From Lachnospiraceae bacterium UBA7160 (GTDB taxonomy: Bacteria; Bacillota; Clostridia; Lachnospirales; Lachnospiraceae): a stretch of DNA of 18,940 nt. The position numbers were made by a program, and so were the translations under genes. The notes under the pieces were generated by a model. It had not been told where the DNA came from. It saw only the letters and a program-made list of their open reading frames with translations, and ran no database searches. Of the stretch, positions 7,511-15,453 are shown in pieces; position 1 is the stretch's first letter; each line of letters begins with the position of its first letter. The stretch spans positions 1 to 18,940 of the forward strand of contig DKWE01000057.1 of the NCBI GenBank assembly GCA_002491565.1. Direction: 5' to 3'.

Positions 7511-9265
7511 TCAGCCTTCGCTGACCTCTGTCATAACAGCCAGCGTCTCACTCTCCGTTTCAGCTGTTGGCTCATCCAAAACCACAGCTTCCGTCTCCGG
7601 GGCTGCCTCATCTGCTGCCGGCGCATCTGGTACTGGCTGTTCCGGTACTGGCTGTTCCGGCTCGCTCGCGATAGATGCCTCTGTCTCCGGTGCAAACTGC
7701 TGTGCCCAGCCCATTACCTTCACTTGAATCTCCGTCACCAGCTGAACGAACTCCTCCTGCGTCATGCCAAGCAGATCACGCTGCAGCTTCGGGCAGGTAA
7801 ACTCGCCCGGATCAGCGCTTACCGATATCATTCCGGTAAGCCCCATGCTCTCATACACTCCGTCAATATCCGCATCTACAGACAGGCTATTGACCACCAT
7901 GTCAAAGCTCTGTCCACGCACGATATTTTCATACGTACTATCCAGTACAAACGCCACGTTGTCGTCCGAATTTCCCTCATCTCTGATCTGCATTCTCATG
8001 TTATACGCACCCGTCGCCGCGTCAAAGGACTCTATGAGCATGTCATCGTCATAAATGATCTCGTCCCCATCCTTTACCTGCATATGCATGATGCTGGTCT
8101 CAGCTGTAGCAGTCGTCTCTTTGTCACAGGTGATAGCGACTGCGACATGCTCCGTGCCTGCCATATCCGTCAGATCCACCAGAATCTGCATCCCGTCAAC
8201 AGGGTCTGCAGATGCTCCGTAGAGCACGCGGCAGCTCATGTTGACTACATTTTTCGATGCATCCGCCGCTTCCGTCTCCTGCACTGCTCCATCCATATCC
8301 GCCATCAGCTCCCGGTCCAGATTCTCTACCCGGTTCATATCTATGACCATATCGACGTTCAGTTCTGTCACGCGGTTCCCCGCTACCACATAGTTCAGTA
8401 CGATATCATCCTGAATCGCAAGATCAAGAACATCGATTATCTCATCAAACTCTGCATGGATATCGTCCGTCCCATTCACCGTCACCGCACCAGTCATCTC
8501 CAGAAGATCCGCATACTGCGACAGGAGCTCACGGTAAAGCGTCAAAACTGCTTCCTTTGGCGCTGTCACTGCATACACCGTCTGCCCGTCTGCCTCATTC
8601 TTCGTGACGGTCAGGCTGTCTTCCAGATCCTCTACCAGATCCTCCGACTTCCGCTCCATGCTGTCGTTGTAGCCAAGGGATTCCATCAGGTCATCCAGAT
8701 CCAGATAAAAGTCAAGATCTATATCCAGCTCCTGCGGAAGCGCACCCAGCATCTGCTCCAGAGTCGAGCCCTTGTACTGCTCCGCCAGGTTCCCCGACTG
8801 CAGCATTACTCCTCCCTCATAGAACTGCGGAATCTCCAGCAGCAGCTTCTGATTGTCGCCATATAGCACAAGATCCAGCAGCGAACTGTCCTGTGCCATT
8901 CCCAGGCCAAGATCCAGCTGCCACCGCTCACCTGCCGGATCATGCTTCACGCCGAATTTTGCGTAATTCCCCGCATTCAGAGTGTCCTCCAGCTCCATAA
9001 GCGCCAGCGACTCCTCCTTGATGCCGAGCTCTCCCTGGATTGAATATCCGGCATCTTCCATTGCCTCTTCCAGCTCCGCTATGCCCAGTGTCTCATCCAG
9101 CAGTGCCTGCGGAATCTGTTCATTTTGCGCCTCAATGATCTCTTCCAGCTCATCCAGCAGCTGCTCGCTCGTGGTCGCATCCGCTGATGCAGACATCGGC
9201 AGCGCCAACAGCGCTGCCATCGACACCGCCGCCGCTTTTTTCATCCTTCCGACTAACCGTTTCAT
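7511..9265 (-). CDS. Secreted protein of unknown function with acidic C-terminal tail
   Basis: I do not recognise a family. The 584-residue product starts at ATG 9265, seven bases after GGGAGG. An upstream in-frame ATG at 9376 lies before the promoter at 9324-9352 and is therefore rejected. Residues 1-27 are a classical signal peptide (MKRLVGRMKKAAAVSMAALL, then ALPMSASA, with cleavage expected after ASA). No lipobox Cys and no later membrane segment are seen, so it should be exported and soluble or wall-associated. Residues ~30-110 are Leu/Glu-rich helices. The middle (about 120-520) alternates strands and acidic helices in a pattern reminiscent of repeated beta-sheet substrate-carrier folds, but this is only an impression. 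The last ~55 residues are Pro/Glu/Ala-rich (QPVPEQPVPDAP region). It is monocistronic and convergent with the PBP gene; any link to cell-wall work is guesswork. Confidence 0.85.
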   Translation of the reverse strand: MKRLVGRMKKAAAVSMAALLALPMSASADATTSEQLLDELEEIIEAQNEQIPQALLDETLGIAELEEAMEDAGYSIQGELGIKEESLALMELEDTLNAGNYAKFGVKHDPAGERWQLDLGLGMAQDSSLLDLVLYGDNQKLLLEIPQFYEGGVMLQSGNLAEQYKGSTLEQMLGALPQELDIDLDFYLDLDDLMESLGYNDSMERKSEDLVEDLEDSLTVTKNEADGQTVYAVTAPKEAVLTLYRELLSQYADLLEMTGAVTVNGTDDIHAEFDEIIDVLDLAIQDDIVLNYVVAGNRVTELNVDMVIDMNRVENLDRELMADMDGAVQETEAADASKNVVNMSCRVLYGASADPVDGMQILVDLTDMAGTEHVAVAITCDKETTATAETSIMHMQVKDGDEIIYDDDMLIESFDAATGAYNMRMQIRDEGNSDDNVAFVLDSTYENIVRGQSFDMVVNSLSVDADIDGVYESMGLTGMISVSADPGEFTCPKLQRDLLGMTQEEFVQLVTEIQVKVMGWAQQFAPETEASIASEPEQPVPEQPVPDAPAADEAAPETEAVVLDEPTAETESETLAVMTEVSEG

Positions 9266-9323
9266 GCTATTCCTCCCTCTTCCAATACGTTTCCTGTTCT
9301 TTAGTTCATTACTTGTGTAATTA

Positions 9324-9352
9324 ACTATACCTTCAATCTGCGGCGATGTCAA
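9324..9352 (-). promoter_or_regulatory. Strong SigA-type promoter for the secreted protein
   Basis: Minus-strand consensus TTGACA (9347-9352) and TATAGT (9324-9329) are spaced by 17 nt. Initiation near 9317 gives a leader of about 50 nt ending in GGGAGG before ATG 9265. This is the best promoter match in the window and fixes the start codon choice. Confidence 0.85.
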
Positions 9353-9424
9353 TACGAATCTTGATAATTTATCCACTCTATTATAATTTTAACGTTCGCC
9401 AAATATCCGGACCATCATTATTGT

Positions 9425-10051
9425 TTAGCAAAATATCTTTGTGTTAGTATACTGGTGTGCCGCCCCGCAAATAATGTCTGCACACGCCTTTATCCCGAGT
9501 GTGGAACTGTCCATCACAAGATCATACCCCTTATTGTCGTTCCAGCGCATGCACGTATTCGCGCTGTAAAAGTTTGAACGGCGGCGGTCAAAACGCTTGA
9601 GCACACTATCTACATTGTGTGGATCGATTTCATACGCCTCGATGGCGCGCTTTTTCCGGAACTCCCGGTCTGCGTGAATGAAAATGCGCAGCACGTCCTT
9701 CCGGTCGCGCAGAATCCAGCCTGCGCACCGCCCGACAATCACACATGGGCCCTGCAGCGCCATATCGCGGATCACGCTTTCCTCGGTCACATACAGAGCG
9801 CCCTCCTCGGTCAGCCCGTCACGCTCACCGAGCGCCACGCGGTTTGCCATTCCCAGCGAAAACAAGAGACTGTTCGAGGTGGTCTCCTCCAGATGCAGCA
9901 GCCGCTCTGGAACTGTGTGCATCCGCTCGGCCGCGCGCTCCAGCACCTCCTGCCCGTAACAAGGAATATCCAGCTGTGTTCCGACCCTCGCCCCGATCTC
10001 GCTCCCGCCGGACGCGTATTCACGCTCAATTGTAATGATATGATATCTCAT
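9425..10051 (-). CDS. Cytidylate kinase-like family protein
   Basis: The 208-residue product belongs to the cytidylate-kinase-like P-loop family widespread in Firmicutes. It opens with HIITIEREYASGGSEIGARV, the family's glycine-rich nucleotide-binding segment. PCVIVGRCAGWIL and LRIFIHADREFRKKRAIE follow mid-protein, and RRRSNFYSANTCMRWNDNKGYDLVMDSS lies near the C-terminus. By family analogy it would phosphorylate a nucleotide or act as a small ATPase in the cytoplasm; the actual substrate is not established, and it is distinct from canonical Cmk. The start at ATG 10051 is supported by AGGAGG eight bases upstream; an ORF start at 10081 has no such site. It lies 167 nt downstream of the ABC gene ending at 10219, with a large hairpin between them and no clear promoter of its own. 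Confidence 0.85.
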   Translation of the reverse strand: MRYHIITIEREYASGGSEIGARVGTQLDIPCYGQEVLERAAERMHTVPERLLHLEETTSNSLLFSLGMANRVALGERDGLTEEGALYVTEESVIRDMALQGPCVIVGRCAGWILRDRKDVLRIFIHADREFRKKRAIEAYEIDPHNVDSVLKRFDRRRSNFYSANTCMRWNDNKGYDLVMDSSTLGIKACADIICGAAHQYTNTKIFC

Positions 10052-10153
10052 ACTCCATTCCTCCTGTCCCAAGTACAACATTCGTCAAATAACCAGACCA
10101 ATCACGCAGAATCCTTTTTGAACCGTGCCGCAAGCATGATTTTTATCAGCAAG

Positions 10154-10211
10154 GCGGTTAAGCGAGGCGATGCTGCGGCATCATCGATCGCAGCTCCCCT
10201 CTGCTTACCGC
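10154..10211 (-). terminator. Nested hairpin after the ABC operon (terminator-like, no T-run)
   Basis: Read on the minus strand, GCGGTAAGC (10203-10211) pairs with GCTTAACCGC (10154-10163) with one bulged base. Inside, GAGG pairs with CCTC and CTGCG with CGCAG around an 11-nt loop. The structure begins eight bases after the stop of the ABC gene (10219). No uridine tract follows, so it may be an mRNA-stabilising or processing structure instead of an intrinsic terminator. Confidence 0.5.
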
Positions 10212-10218
10212 TCGCCCG

Positions 10219-12066
10219 CTACGCACATGGCTGCACAGTAACCTCAAACTGGCTGTTATACAGCTCCGCATAGAATCCGCCGCGTTCCATCAGCTCCTCG
10301 TGATTTCCCTGCTCAATAATGTCGCCGTCCTTCATCACCAGAATCAAATCCGCATCGCGGATTGTCGACAGGCGGTGTGCGATCACGAAGCTTGTTCTGC
10401 CCTTCATCAGCGTATCCATCGCCTTCTGGATCCGCGTCTCTGTCCGCGTATCCACAGAAGAGGTTGCCTCATCCAGAATCAGAATCCGGTTATCCGCGAG
10501 GATCGCGCGCGCGATTGTCAGCAGCTGCTTCTGTCCCTGCGAAATATTGTTAGTCTCTTCATTCAGCACCATCTGGTAGCCGCCCGGCTGCTGCATAATA
10601 AATTTATGCACATGCGCGGCCTTCGCGGCAGCGATGACCTCCTCATCCGTCGCATCCAGCCGTCCATAACGGATATTTTCCATAATTGTACCGGAAAACA
10701 GCCACGTATCCTGCAGTACCATGCCGAACATTTCCCGCAGCTCGCCCCGGTTGAATTCCCGTACATCGTGCCCGTCCACGCGGATGCTTCCCTGATTGAC
10801 ATCGTAATACCGCATCAGCAGCTTCACCATTGTCGTCTTGCCCGCGCCAGTCGGCCCGACAATTGCAATTTTCTGCCCATCCTTCACCTGCGCGGAGAAA
10901 TCATGGATAATGACCTGCTCCGGATCATACCCGAACTGTACATGGTCAAACTCCACATTCCCCTTCAGCTCATCAATGGAAGCCGGATGCTCCGCCGTCT
11001 GGTCCTCTTCCTCTTCCTCCAGGAATTCAAATACCCGCTCCGACGCGGCAGCCGCTGACTGGAGCATGTTTGCTACCTGCGCGATCTGCTGGATCGGCTG
11101 TGTAAAGTTGCGGATATACTGGAAGAACGATTGGATGTCACCGACCTCAATCGCGTTTTTGATGACCATGAATCCGCCAAGAATCGCGACCACCACATAG
11201 CCAAGATTTCCGATAAACTGCATCACCGGCATCATAGTACCGGAGAAAAACTGCGACTTCCACGCAGAATTGTACAGCTCCTGATTGACCCGCTCAAATT
11301 CCGCGATCACATCTTCTTCCTTATTAAATACCTTTACAATATTATGTCCGCCGTAGACCTCCTCGATCTGCCCGTTGACCTCACCCAAATATTTCTGCTG
11401 GCCGCGGAAAAATTTCTGCGACCGCCCCATGACGACCCCGATGATGCCCATCGACAGCGGAAGGATCAAAAGCGCCGCCAGCGTCATCCATACATTGATG
11501 CTCAGCATCATCACAAACACACCGATCAACGTCGTCACCGAGGTGATCAGCTGCGTGAAGCTCTGGTTCACACTCGACTGCATCGTATCTACATCATTTG
11601 TCACACGCGAAAGGATTTCTCCGGTCGTTCTGCTCTCATAGTATTTGAGCGGAAGACGATTGATCTTCTTGGAAATATCCTTGCGGAGACTGTACGTCAT
11701 ATCATTGGAAATCCCTGTCATCAGGTATCCCTGGATAAAGGAAAACACGGAAGAACAGACATATAACCCCATCGTGAACAGCAAAATCTCCGTAATCCTT
11801 CCAAAGTCAATGCCGCCTGTCCCGCTGATTTTCTGAACCAGTCCATTGAACAGCTCCGTCGTCGCCTTACCCAGAATCTTCGGTCCGACGATATTAAAGA
11901 TCGTCCCTGCCAGCGCAAATACCAGCATCATCAAAAAACGATACCTATATTTTCCCATATAGCGGATGATTTTTTTCATACTGCCTTTGAAGTCCTTCGC
12001 CTTTTCGCCACCCATTCTTCCCGGCCCGTGCGGTCCCCGCGGGCCGCGTCTTCTCTCGTCACTCAT
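10219..12066 (-). CDS. ABC exporter half-transporter, catalytic-Glu subunit
   Basis: A 615-residue type IV exporter half (membrane domain plus ATPase), most like the YheH/TM288/LmrD side of heterodimeric multidrug exporters. A Gly/Pro/Arg-rich N-terminus (GPRGPHGPGRMGG) precedes the membrane domain, about residues 40-330. ATPase motifs: Walker A GPTGAGKT at 404-411, signature ISQGQ at 508-512 in place of LSGGQ, Walker B ILILDEA with catalytic Glu 533, and the switch His in AHRLS at 564. The non-canonical signature with intact Glu and His is typical of one partner of an asymmetric pair; the upstream gene supplies the complementary defects. The start at ATG 12066 follows AAGGAG by eight bases. 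It is the distal gene of marR-ABC-ABC, 263 nt after its partner. Substrate unknown; drug or peptide export is the usual guess. Confidence 0.93.
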   Translation of the reverse strand: MSDERRRGPRGPHGPGRMGGEKAKDFKGSMKKIIRYMGKYRYRFLMMLVFALAGTIFNIVGPKILGKATTELFNGLVQKISGTGGIDFGRITEILLFTMGLYVCSSVFSFIQGYLMTGISNDMTYSLRKDISKKINRLPLKYYESRTTGEILSRVTNDVDTMQSSVNQSFTQLITSVTTLIGVFVMMLSINVWMTLAALLILPLSMGIIGVVMGRSQKFFRGQQKYLGEVNGQIEEVYGGHNIVKVFNKEEDVIAEFERVNQELYNSAWKSQFFSGTMMPVMQFIGNLGYVVVAILGGFMVIKNAIEVGDIQSFFQYIRNFTQPIQQIAQVANMLQSAAAASERVFEFLEEEEEDQTAEHPASIDELKGNVEFDHVQFGYDPEQVIIHDFSAQVKDGQKIAIVGPTGAGKTTMVKLLMRYYDVNQGSIRVDGHDVREFNRGELREMFGMVLQDTWLFSGTIMENIRYGRLDATDEEVIAAAKAAHVHKFIMQQPGGYQMVLNEETNNISQGQKQLLTIARAILADNRILILDEATSSVDTRTETRIQKAMDTLMKGRTSFVIAHRLSTIRDADLILVMKDGDIIEQGNHEELMERGGFYAELYNSQFEVTVQPCA

Positions 12067-12203
12067 CGCGCACACTCCTTTCTATCTCATCCTGATTCGC
12101 ACATACAAGCTGCACACTCCCGCTATTTTCCAGCTGTTATGGAACGAGTGGTCTCACCCGCCGTCCCAGCCGCTGCAGCGTATATCGTCTCATCTCACGG
12201 TTC

Positions 12204-12296
12204 CGCCGCTGCAATGCTTGTACCGCCAGCGCTTCGCCGCTGCAATGCTTGCACTGCCAGTGCTTCGCCGCTGCAATATTCTGCATCTGCTGCTCG
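12204..12296. repeat. 31-bp tandem repeats between the two ABC genes
   Basis: Three adjacent 31-nt units (12204-12234, 12235-12265, 12266-12296) occupy the 263-nt gap between the ABC genes. Units one and two are nearly identical (CGCCGCTGCAATGCTTG start); the third has diverged in its second half. Unit two contains the palindrome GCACTG-G-CAGTGC on the minus strand. Because 31 is not a multiple of three the array is unlikely to be coding. The remainder of the gap shows only the ribosome binding site for the gene at 12066. Confidence 0.8.
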
Positions 12297-12329
12297 CATC
12301 GCTTATGACCTCACTGTGACATCACCTTT

Positions 12330-14735
12330 TTATACTGCCAGCTCTTCTTCCGAAAGCTGTGAGGTCGCAATCTGCCGGTACACCTCGCAGGACTTCATCA
12401 GTTCTTTATGCGTACCCTTTCCGGCCATACGCCCCTCGTCGAGCACGATGATCTGGTCGGCGTGGAGAATTGTGCTGATCCGCTGCGCCACGATCAGGGT
12501 CGTCACATCCTGCGTCGATTCCTTCAGCGCGCGCCGCAGCGTTACATCTGTCTTATAATCCAGCGCAGAGAAGCTGTCGTCAAAAATCAGGATCTCCGGC
12601 TTTTTCGCGATCGCCCGCGCGATTGACAGCCTCTGCTTCTGCCCTCCGGAAACATTTGTACCGCCCTGCGCAATCGGAGAATCATACTGCTCCTCCTTCG
12701 CCTCGATGAACTCGCTCGCCTGGGCAATCTTCGCCGCCTGCCGGATCTGCTCCTCATCGGCGTCGGCGCATCCGTACCGGATATTGGAATCAATCGTTCC
12801 GGAAAACAGCACGCTCTTCTGCGGCACATATCCGATGCGGCTGCACAGATCCTGCTTCGCCATGTCGCGCACATCCACTCCATCGATGCGCACCGCACCA
12901 TCTGTCACGTCGTAAAACCTCGGAATCAAATTCACCAGCGTACTCTTACCGCTACCGGTACTTCCGATAAACGCCACCGTCTGTCCCTTCTCTGCCCGGA
13001 AGGAGATATCCTCCAGCACCTTCTCATCTGCGTCCGGATAGGCGAAGGATACATGGTCGAACTCCACCACGCCTTTCACCTGCTGCTGCGGCAGCTTCGG
13101 CTGTGCCGGGTCATGAATCGACGGCTCTGTGCTCAGCACCTCATAGATACGTTTTGCCGCCACATTTGCACGGGGAATGATAATCGACATCATTGCGATC
13201 ATCAGGAATGACATAATGATCTGCATCGCATACTGAATGAACGCCATCAGATCTCCGACCTGCATCGTCCCACCGTCAATCGCATACGCGCCATTGTATA
13301 CGATCAGGACAGAAATCGCATTCATGATAATCATCATCACCGGCATCATAAACGTCATACAGCGGTTGACAAACAGATTCGTCCGGGTCAGATTGTCATT
13401 TGCCTCCTCAAACCGCTCCTCCTCGTGCTTCTCCGCGCTGAACGCACGGGAGACCATCACGCCGGTGAGCTGCTCCCGCGTGACCAGATTCAATTTGTCG
13501 ATCAGCACCTGCAGCTTTGTAAATTTCGGCATCGCCACTTTGAACAGTACAAATATCACCAGCATGATCAGTACGACCGCCAGCGCAATCAGCCAGCTCA
13601 TAGAGGCATCTGTCTCCAGGACCTTCAGCACGCCGCCAATTCCCAGAATCGGAGAATACAGAATGAGGCGAAATCCCATCGCAAACAGCATTTGCACCTG
13701 CTGGATATCATTGGTGCTCCGCGTGATCAGGGACGCGGTTGAAAACTGATTGAATTCATGGCTGTTGAACCCGATGACCTTGCGGTAAACGTCATTTCTC
13801 AGATCATGAGAAATCACAGCCGCCACCCGCGCCGAACAGAAGGTCACGAGCACAGATGCTGCCATCGCAAGCAGAGCGATCAGAAGCATGCTGCCGCCTG
13901 TCCGCATCAGATAACTGATCTGCATATCGTCCAGATCCTCACCCATCGCCTCGTACTCCTGCTGTACAAACAGCACAGCGTACTGCTCCGTCATCATTTC
14001 CGGCATTCCGGCAAGCTGTGCGCCTGCCTTCTCCTTAATGCCTGCGATCATCGGCTCACGCACTGCCTCCGGGAGCGCCTTCAGAGCCTCCAGCACCGAC
14101 ATGCTTTCCGGCAGCATGGACATCATCGCCGCCATCCCGCTATCCTGGACTTCCTCTCCGCTGAGCCCTTTACCACTATCCGCATCTGCTAATTCGGTTT
14201 TCGTTCTTTCGGACGAATCTGCCGCTTCACCGTCATTTGCTTCTGCAGACTCAGTTTTCATACCATCTTCCGCTTCATCAGACTTATTGACATCATCTTT
14301 TTCCGCTTCGCCAGTCTCTGCGCTGCCAGTCTTCCCTGCTCCGTTCAGGCTTCCCGCTGCTGCCTCCGTCCCGCCGGACATCTGCTCCAGACTGAGCAGC
14401 AGCATCTCGCTTCCGCGCATCGCATCTGCCAGTTCCTCTCTCTCGGCAGCTTTCAGCCCTTTCTTCAGCCGGTACATCTCGTCATCCTGCGCATAGCGCT
14501 GCTCCAGCACAGCACGCTCCTCTTCTTCCATGAAAAGCTCCAGGCTGTCGAACGTCTCCTTTCGCATCTTTTCCGGCACACCGTCCTCGATGCCCTTCTG
14601 CTGAATGCCCTCATTGACAATCTTAGACGTATATTCCGGCAGTGTCAGATCACAGTACGCCTGCAAAAACAGCAGCACCACAATCGCCGCCAGAAACCCC
14701 GCCGAGCTTTTCAGATATTTCATCAGCTTTAGCAC
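12330..14735 (-). CDS. ABC exporter half-transporter with large TM1-TM2 insert, degenerate ATPase site
   Basis: An 801-residue exporter half of the YheI/TM287/LmrC kind, about 200 residues longer than normal. The extra length lies between the first membrane helix (about 12-30) and the second (about 280-300). That loop should face outside and includes an Ala/Glu/Asp/Ser-rich low-complexity stretch (about 120-200). ATPase motifs: Walker A GSTGSGKS at 591-598, canonical signature VSGGQ at 695-699, Walker B ILIFDDS with Asp 720 where the catalytic Glu normally is, and Gln 751 in place of the switch His (AQRIS). These defects complement those of the gene at 10219, so the two should pair with one active and one degenerate site. 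The start is GTG 14735, following GGAGGAG by five bases and only 15 nt after the marR stop, indicating co-transcription and probable control by that regulator. Confidence 0.93.
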   Translation of the reverse strand: MLKLMKYLKSSAGFLAAIVVLLFLQAYCDLTLPEYTSKIVNEGIQQKGIEDGVPEKMRKETFDSLELFMEEEERAVLEQRYAQDDEMYRLKKGLKAAEREELADAMRGSEMLLLSLEQMSGGTEAAAGSLNGAGKTGSAETGEAEKDDVNKSDEAEDGMKTESAEANDGEAADSSERTKTELADADSGKGLSGEEVQDSGMAAMMSMLPESMSVLEALKALPEAVREPMIAGIKEKAGAQLAGMPEMMTEQYAVLFVQQEYEAMGEDLDDMQISYLMRTGGSMLLIALLAMAASVLVTFCSARVAAVISHDLRNDVYRKVIGFNSHEFNQFSTASLITRSTNDIQQVQMLFAMGFRLILYSPILGIGGVLKVLETDASMSWLIALAVVLIMLVIFVLFKVAMPKFTKLQVLIDKLNLVTREQLTGVMVSRAFSAEKHEEERFEEANDNLTRTNLFVNRCMTFMMPVMMIIMNAISVLIVYNGAYAIDGGTMQVGDLMAFIQYAMQIIMSFLMIAMMSIIIPRANVAAKRIYEVLSTEPSIHDPAQPKLPQQQVKGVVEFDHVSFAYPDADEKVLEDISFRAEKGQTVAFIGSTGSGKSTLVNLIPRFYDVTDGAVRIDGVDVRDMAKQDLCSRIGYVPQKSVLFSGTIDSNIRYGCADADEEQIRQAAKIAQASEFIEAKEEQYDSPIAQGGTNVSGGQKQRLSIARAIAKKPEILIFDDSFSALDYKTDVTLRRALKESTQDVTTLIVAQRISTILHADQIIVLDEGRMAGKGTHKELMKSCEVYRQIATSQLSEEELAV
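14136..14378 (-). repeat. Acidic low-complexity segment in the ABC TM1-TM2 loop
   Basis: Residues about 120-200 of the long ABC subunit are dominated by Glu, Asp, Ala, Ser, Gly, Lys and Thr, with loose repetition of S/A-E-A-x-D/E. The surrounding parts of the loop (about 50-120 and 200-275) have ordinary helical composition. The segment looks like an expansion within an existing extracellular loop. Confidence 0.65.
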
Positions 14736-14750
14736 AATATCTCCTCCTTC

Positions 14751-15200
14751 TCACCTTTCTTCCATCCTCGCCAGATTCTCCGCCATCCGCCTGCAGAAGC
14801 CTTTCATCGTTCTAATCTCCTCTTCAGAAAATCCTGCAGCCAGAGCAAGCTCCGTCTCCTCCAGTGCCACGCGGATACTTTCCGCCATCTCCTGTCCCCG
14901 CACGGTCAGAAAAAGCTGGCTGACACGCTGATCCCCCGGAGCCGGGCGGCGGCAGATCAGTCCCGCCTTCTCCATCCGTTTCATCGCGACCGCGACCGTC
15001 GGCGGCTTCACATGAATCCGCTGCGCAAGCTCTCTTTGACTGATTCCCTCCTGCTCTCCGATCGTTTTCAGGAACGGCAGCTGTCCTGGATGAACTCCCA
15101 GGCTCATAAATCTTTTATAATTTACCGACATGTATTTATGGAACACCTGCAGCAGCCATCCCTGCAGTGTAGTATCCATTTCTCCCTCAAAAGCATTCAC
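14751..15200 (-). CDS. MarR family transcriptional regulator
   Basis: A 149-residue winged helix-turn-helix regulator. The recognition region reads GISQRELAQRIHVKPPTVAVAM, and the wing carries the family signature DQRVSQLFLT before VRGQEMAE. Helices at both ends form the usual dimer interface. I place the start at GTG 15200, preceded by AAGGGAG at seven bases. This gives the normal MarR length; the in-frame start at 15242 lacks a good site, and ATG 15179 has a site only two bases away. The gene heads the marR-ABC-ABC cluster. A promoter (15292-15319) and an adjacent 23-bp palindrome (15266-15288) suggest autorepression relieved by a ligand, probably something the exporter removes. That functional link is inferred from layout, not shown. 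Confidence 0.92.
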   Translation of the reverse strand: MNAFEGEMDTTLQGWLLQVFHKYMSVNYKRFMSLGVHPGQLPFLKTIGEQEGISQRELAQRIHVKPPTVAVAMKRMEKAGLICRRPAPGDQRVSQLFLTVRGQEMAESIRVALEETELALAAGFSEEEIRTMKGFCRRMAENLARMEER

Positions 15201-15265
15201 CGAATCACTCCCTTCCAAACCACACGCGATGCTTCTCCTCACTATTCATGCCATATAAATTAAAT

Positions 15266-15288
15266 AGCCGGCTAATAATTAGCCGACT
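15266..15288. promoter_or_regulatory. Candidate MarR operator palindrome
   Basis: Two 11-bp arms, AGCCGGCTAAT (15266-15276) and ATTAGCCGACT (15278-15288), flank a single central A with one mismatch between arms. It lies three bases downstream of the -10 box of the marR promoter, covering the start of transcription, where a repressor would block initiation. The overlapping TAGCCGGCTA (15265-15274) is itself a perfect palindrome. Size and position fit MarR dimers. Confidence 0.7.
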
Positions 15289-15291
15289 ATC

Positions 15292-15319
15292 ATTCTATAC
15301 GAAAAAAAGGATTTTTCAA
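15292..15319 (-). promoter_or_regulatory. SigA-type promoter for the marR-ABC operon
   Basis: Minus-strand TTGAAA (15314-15319) and TAGAAT (15292-15297) are 16 nt apart. The spacer contains seven consecutive T. The same segment (about 15301-15328) can form a weak AAAAAGG/CCTTTTT stem that might also slow transcripts arriving from the upstream transglutaminase gene. Confidence 0.6.
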
Positions 15320-15406
15320 CCCTTTTTCCGTAGTTTATGAAATTTTAACAAACCTCATGACTCTATCTGAACCGCCACTGCCAGGAGAAATCCATCTGAG
15401 CCGGAC

Positions 15407-15444
15407 TAGAGCGTGTTTGAAAAATGCTTTCTGCCAGATGTGCG
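15407..15444. repeat. Dispersed repeat, copy 2 (right arm lost)
   Basis: This 38-bp stretch matches 1693-1730 at 36 positions in the same orientation. Copy 1 continues to an inverted arm TTCAAACACGCTC, but here the corresponding place holds only a weakly similar sequence that merges with the 3' end of the transglutaminase-like gene (stop 15454-15456). It lies nine bases past that stop. The rest of the 253-bp gap to marR holds the promoter and operator; nothing else is recognised. Confidence 0.8.
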
Positions 15445-15453
15445 AACGTTGTA

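Noticed and set aside
7397..8866. Plus-strand ORF of 489 codons opposite the secreted protein
   Set aside because: Starts inside the 103-bp hairpin element and mirrors a gene with signal peptide, promoter and ribosome binding site. Composition is His/Arg/Leu-rich shadow.
9266..9376. Longer N-terminus for the secreted protein starting at 9376
   Set aside because: That codon lies upstream of a near-consensus promoter, and the signal peptide begins at the downstream ATG with GGGAGG in front.
12204..12296. Possible CRISPR array
   Set aside because: Units are directly adjacent with no spacers between them, and no cas genes are present.
12195..12299. 34-codon minus-strand ORF in the gap between the ABC genes
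   Set aside because: It has a GAGG nine bases upstream, but it is built from the 31-bp repeats, which shift frame in each unit, so there is no protein-level repetition or selection to see.
15301..15328. AT-rich stem followed by T7 as terminator of the transglutaminase-like gene
   Set aside because: The stem is mostly A-T pairs and overlaps the -35 region and spacer of the marR promoter; too weak to call as a separate feature.
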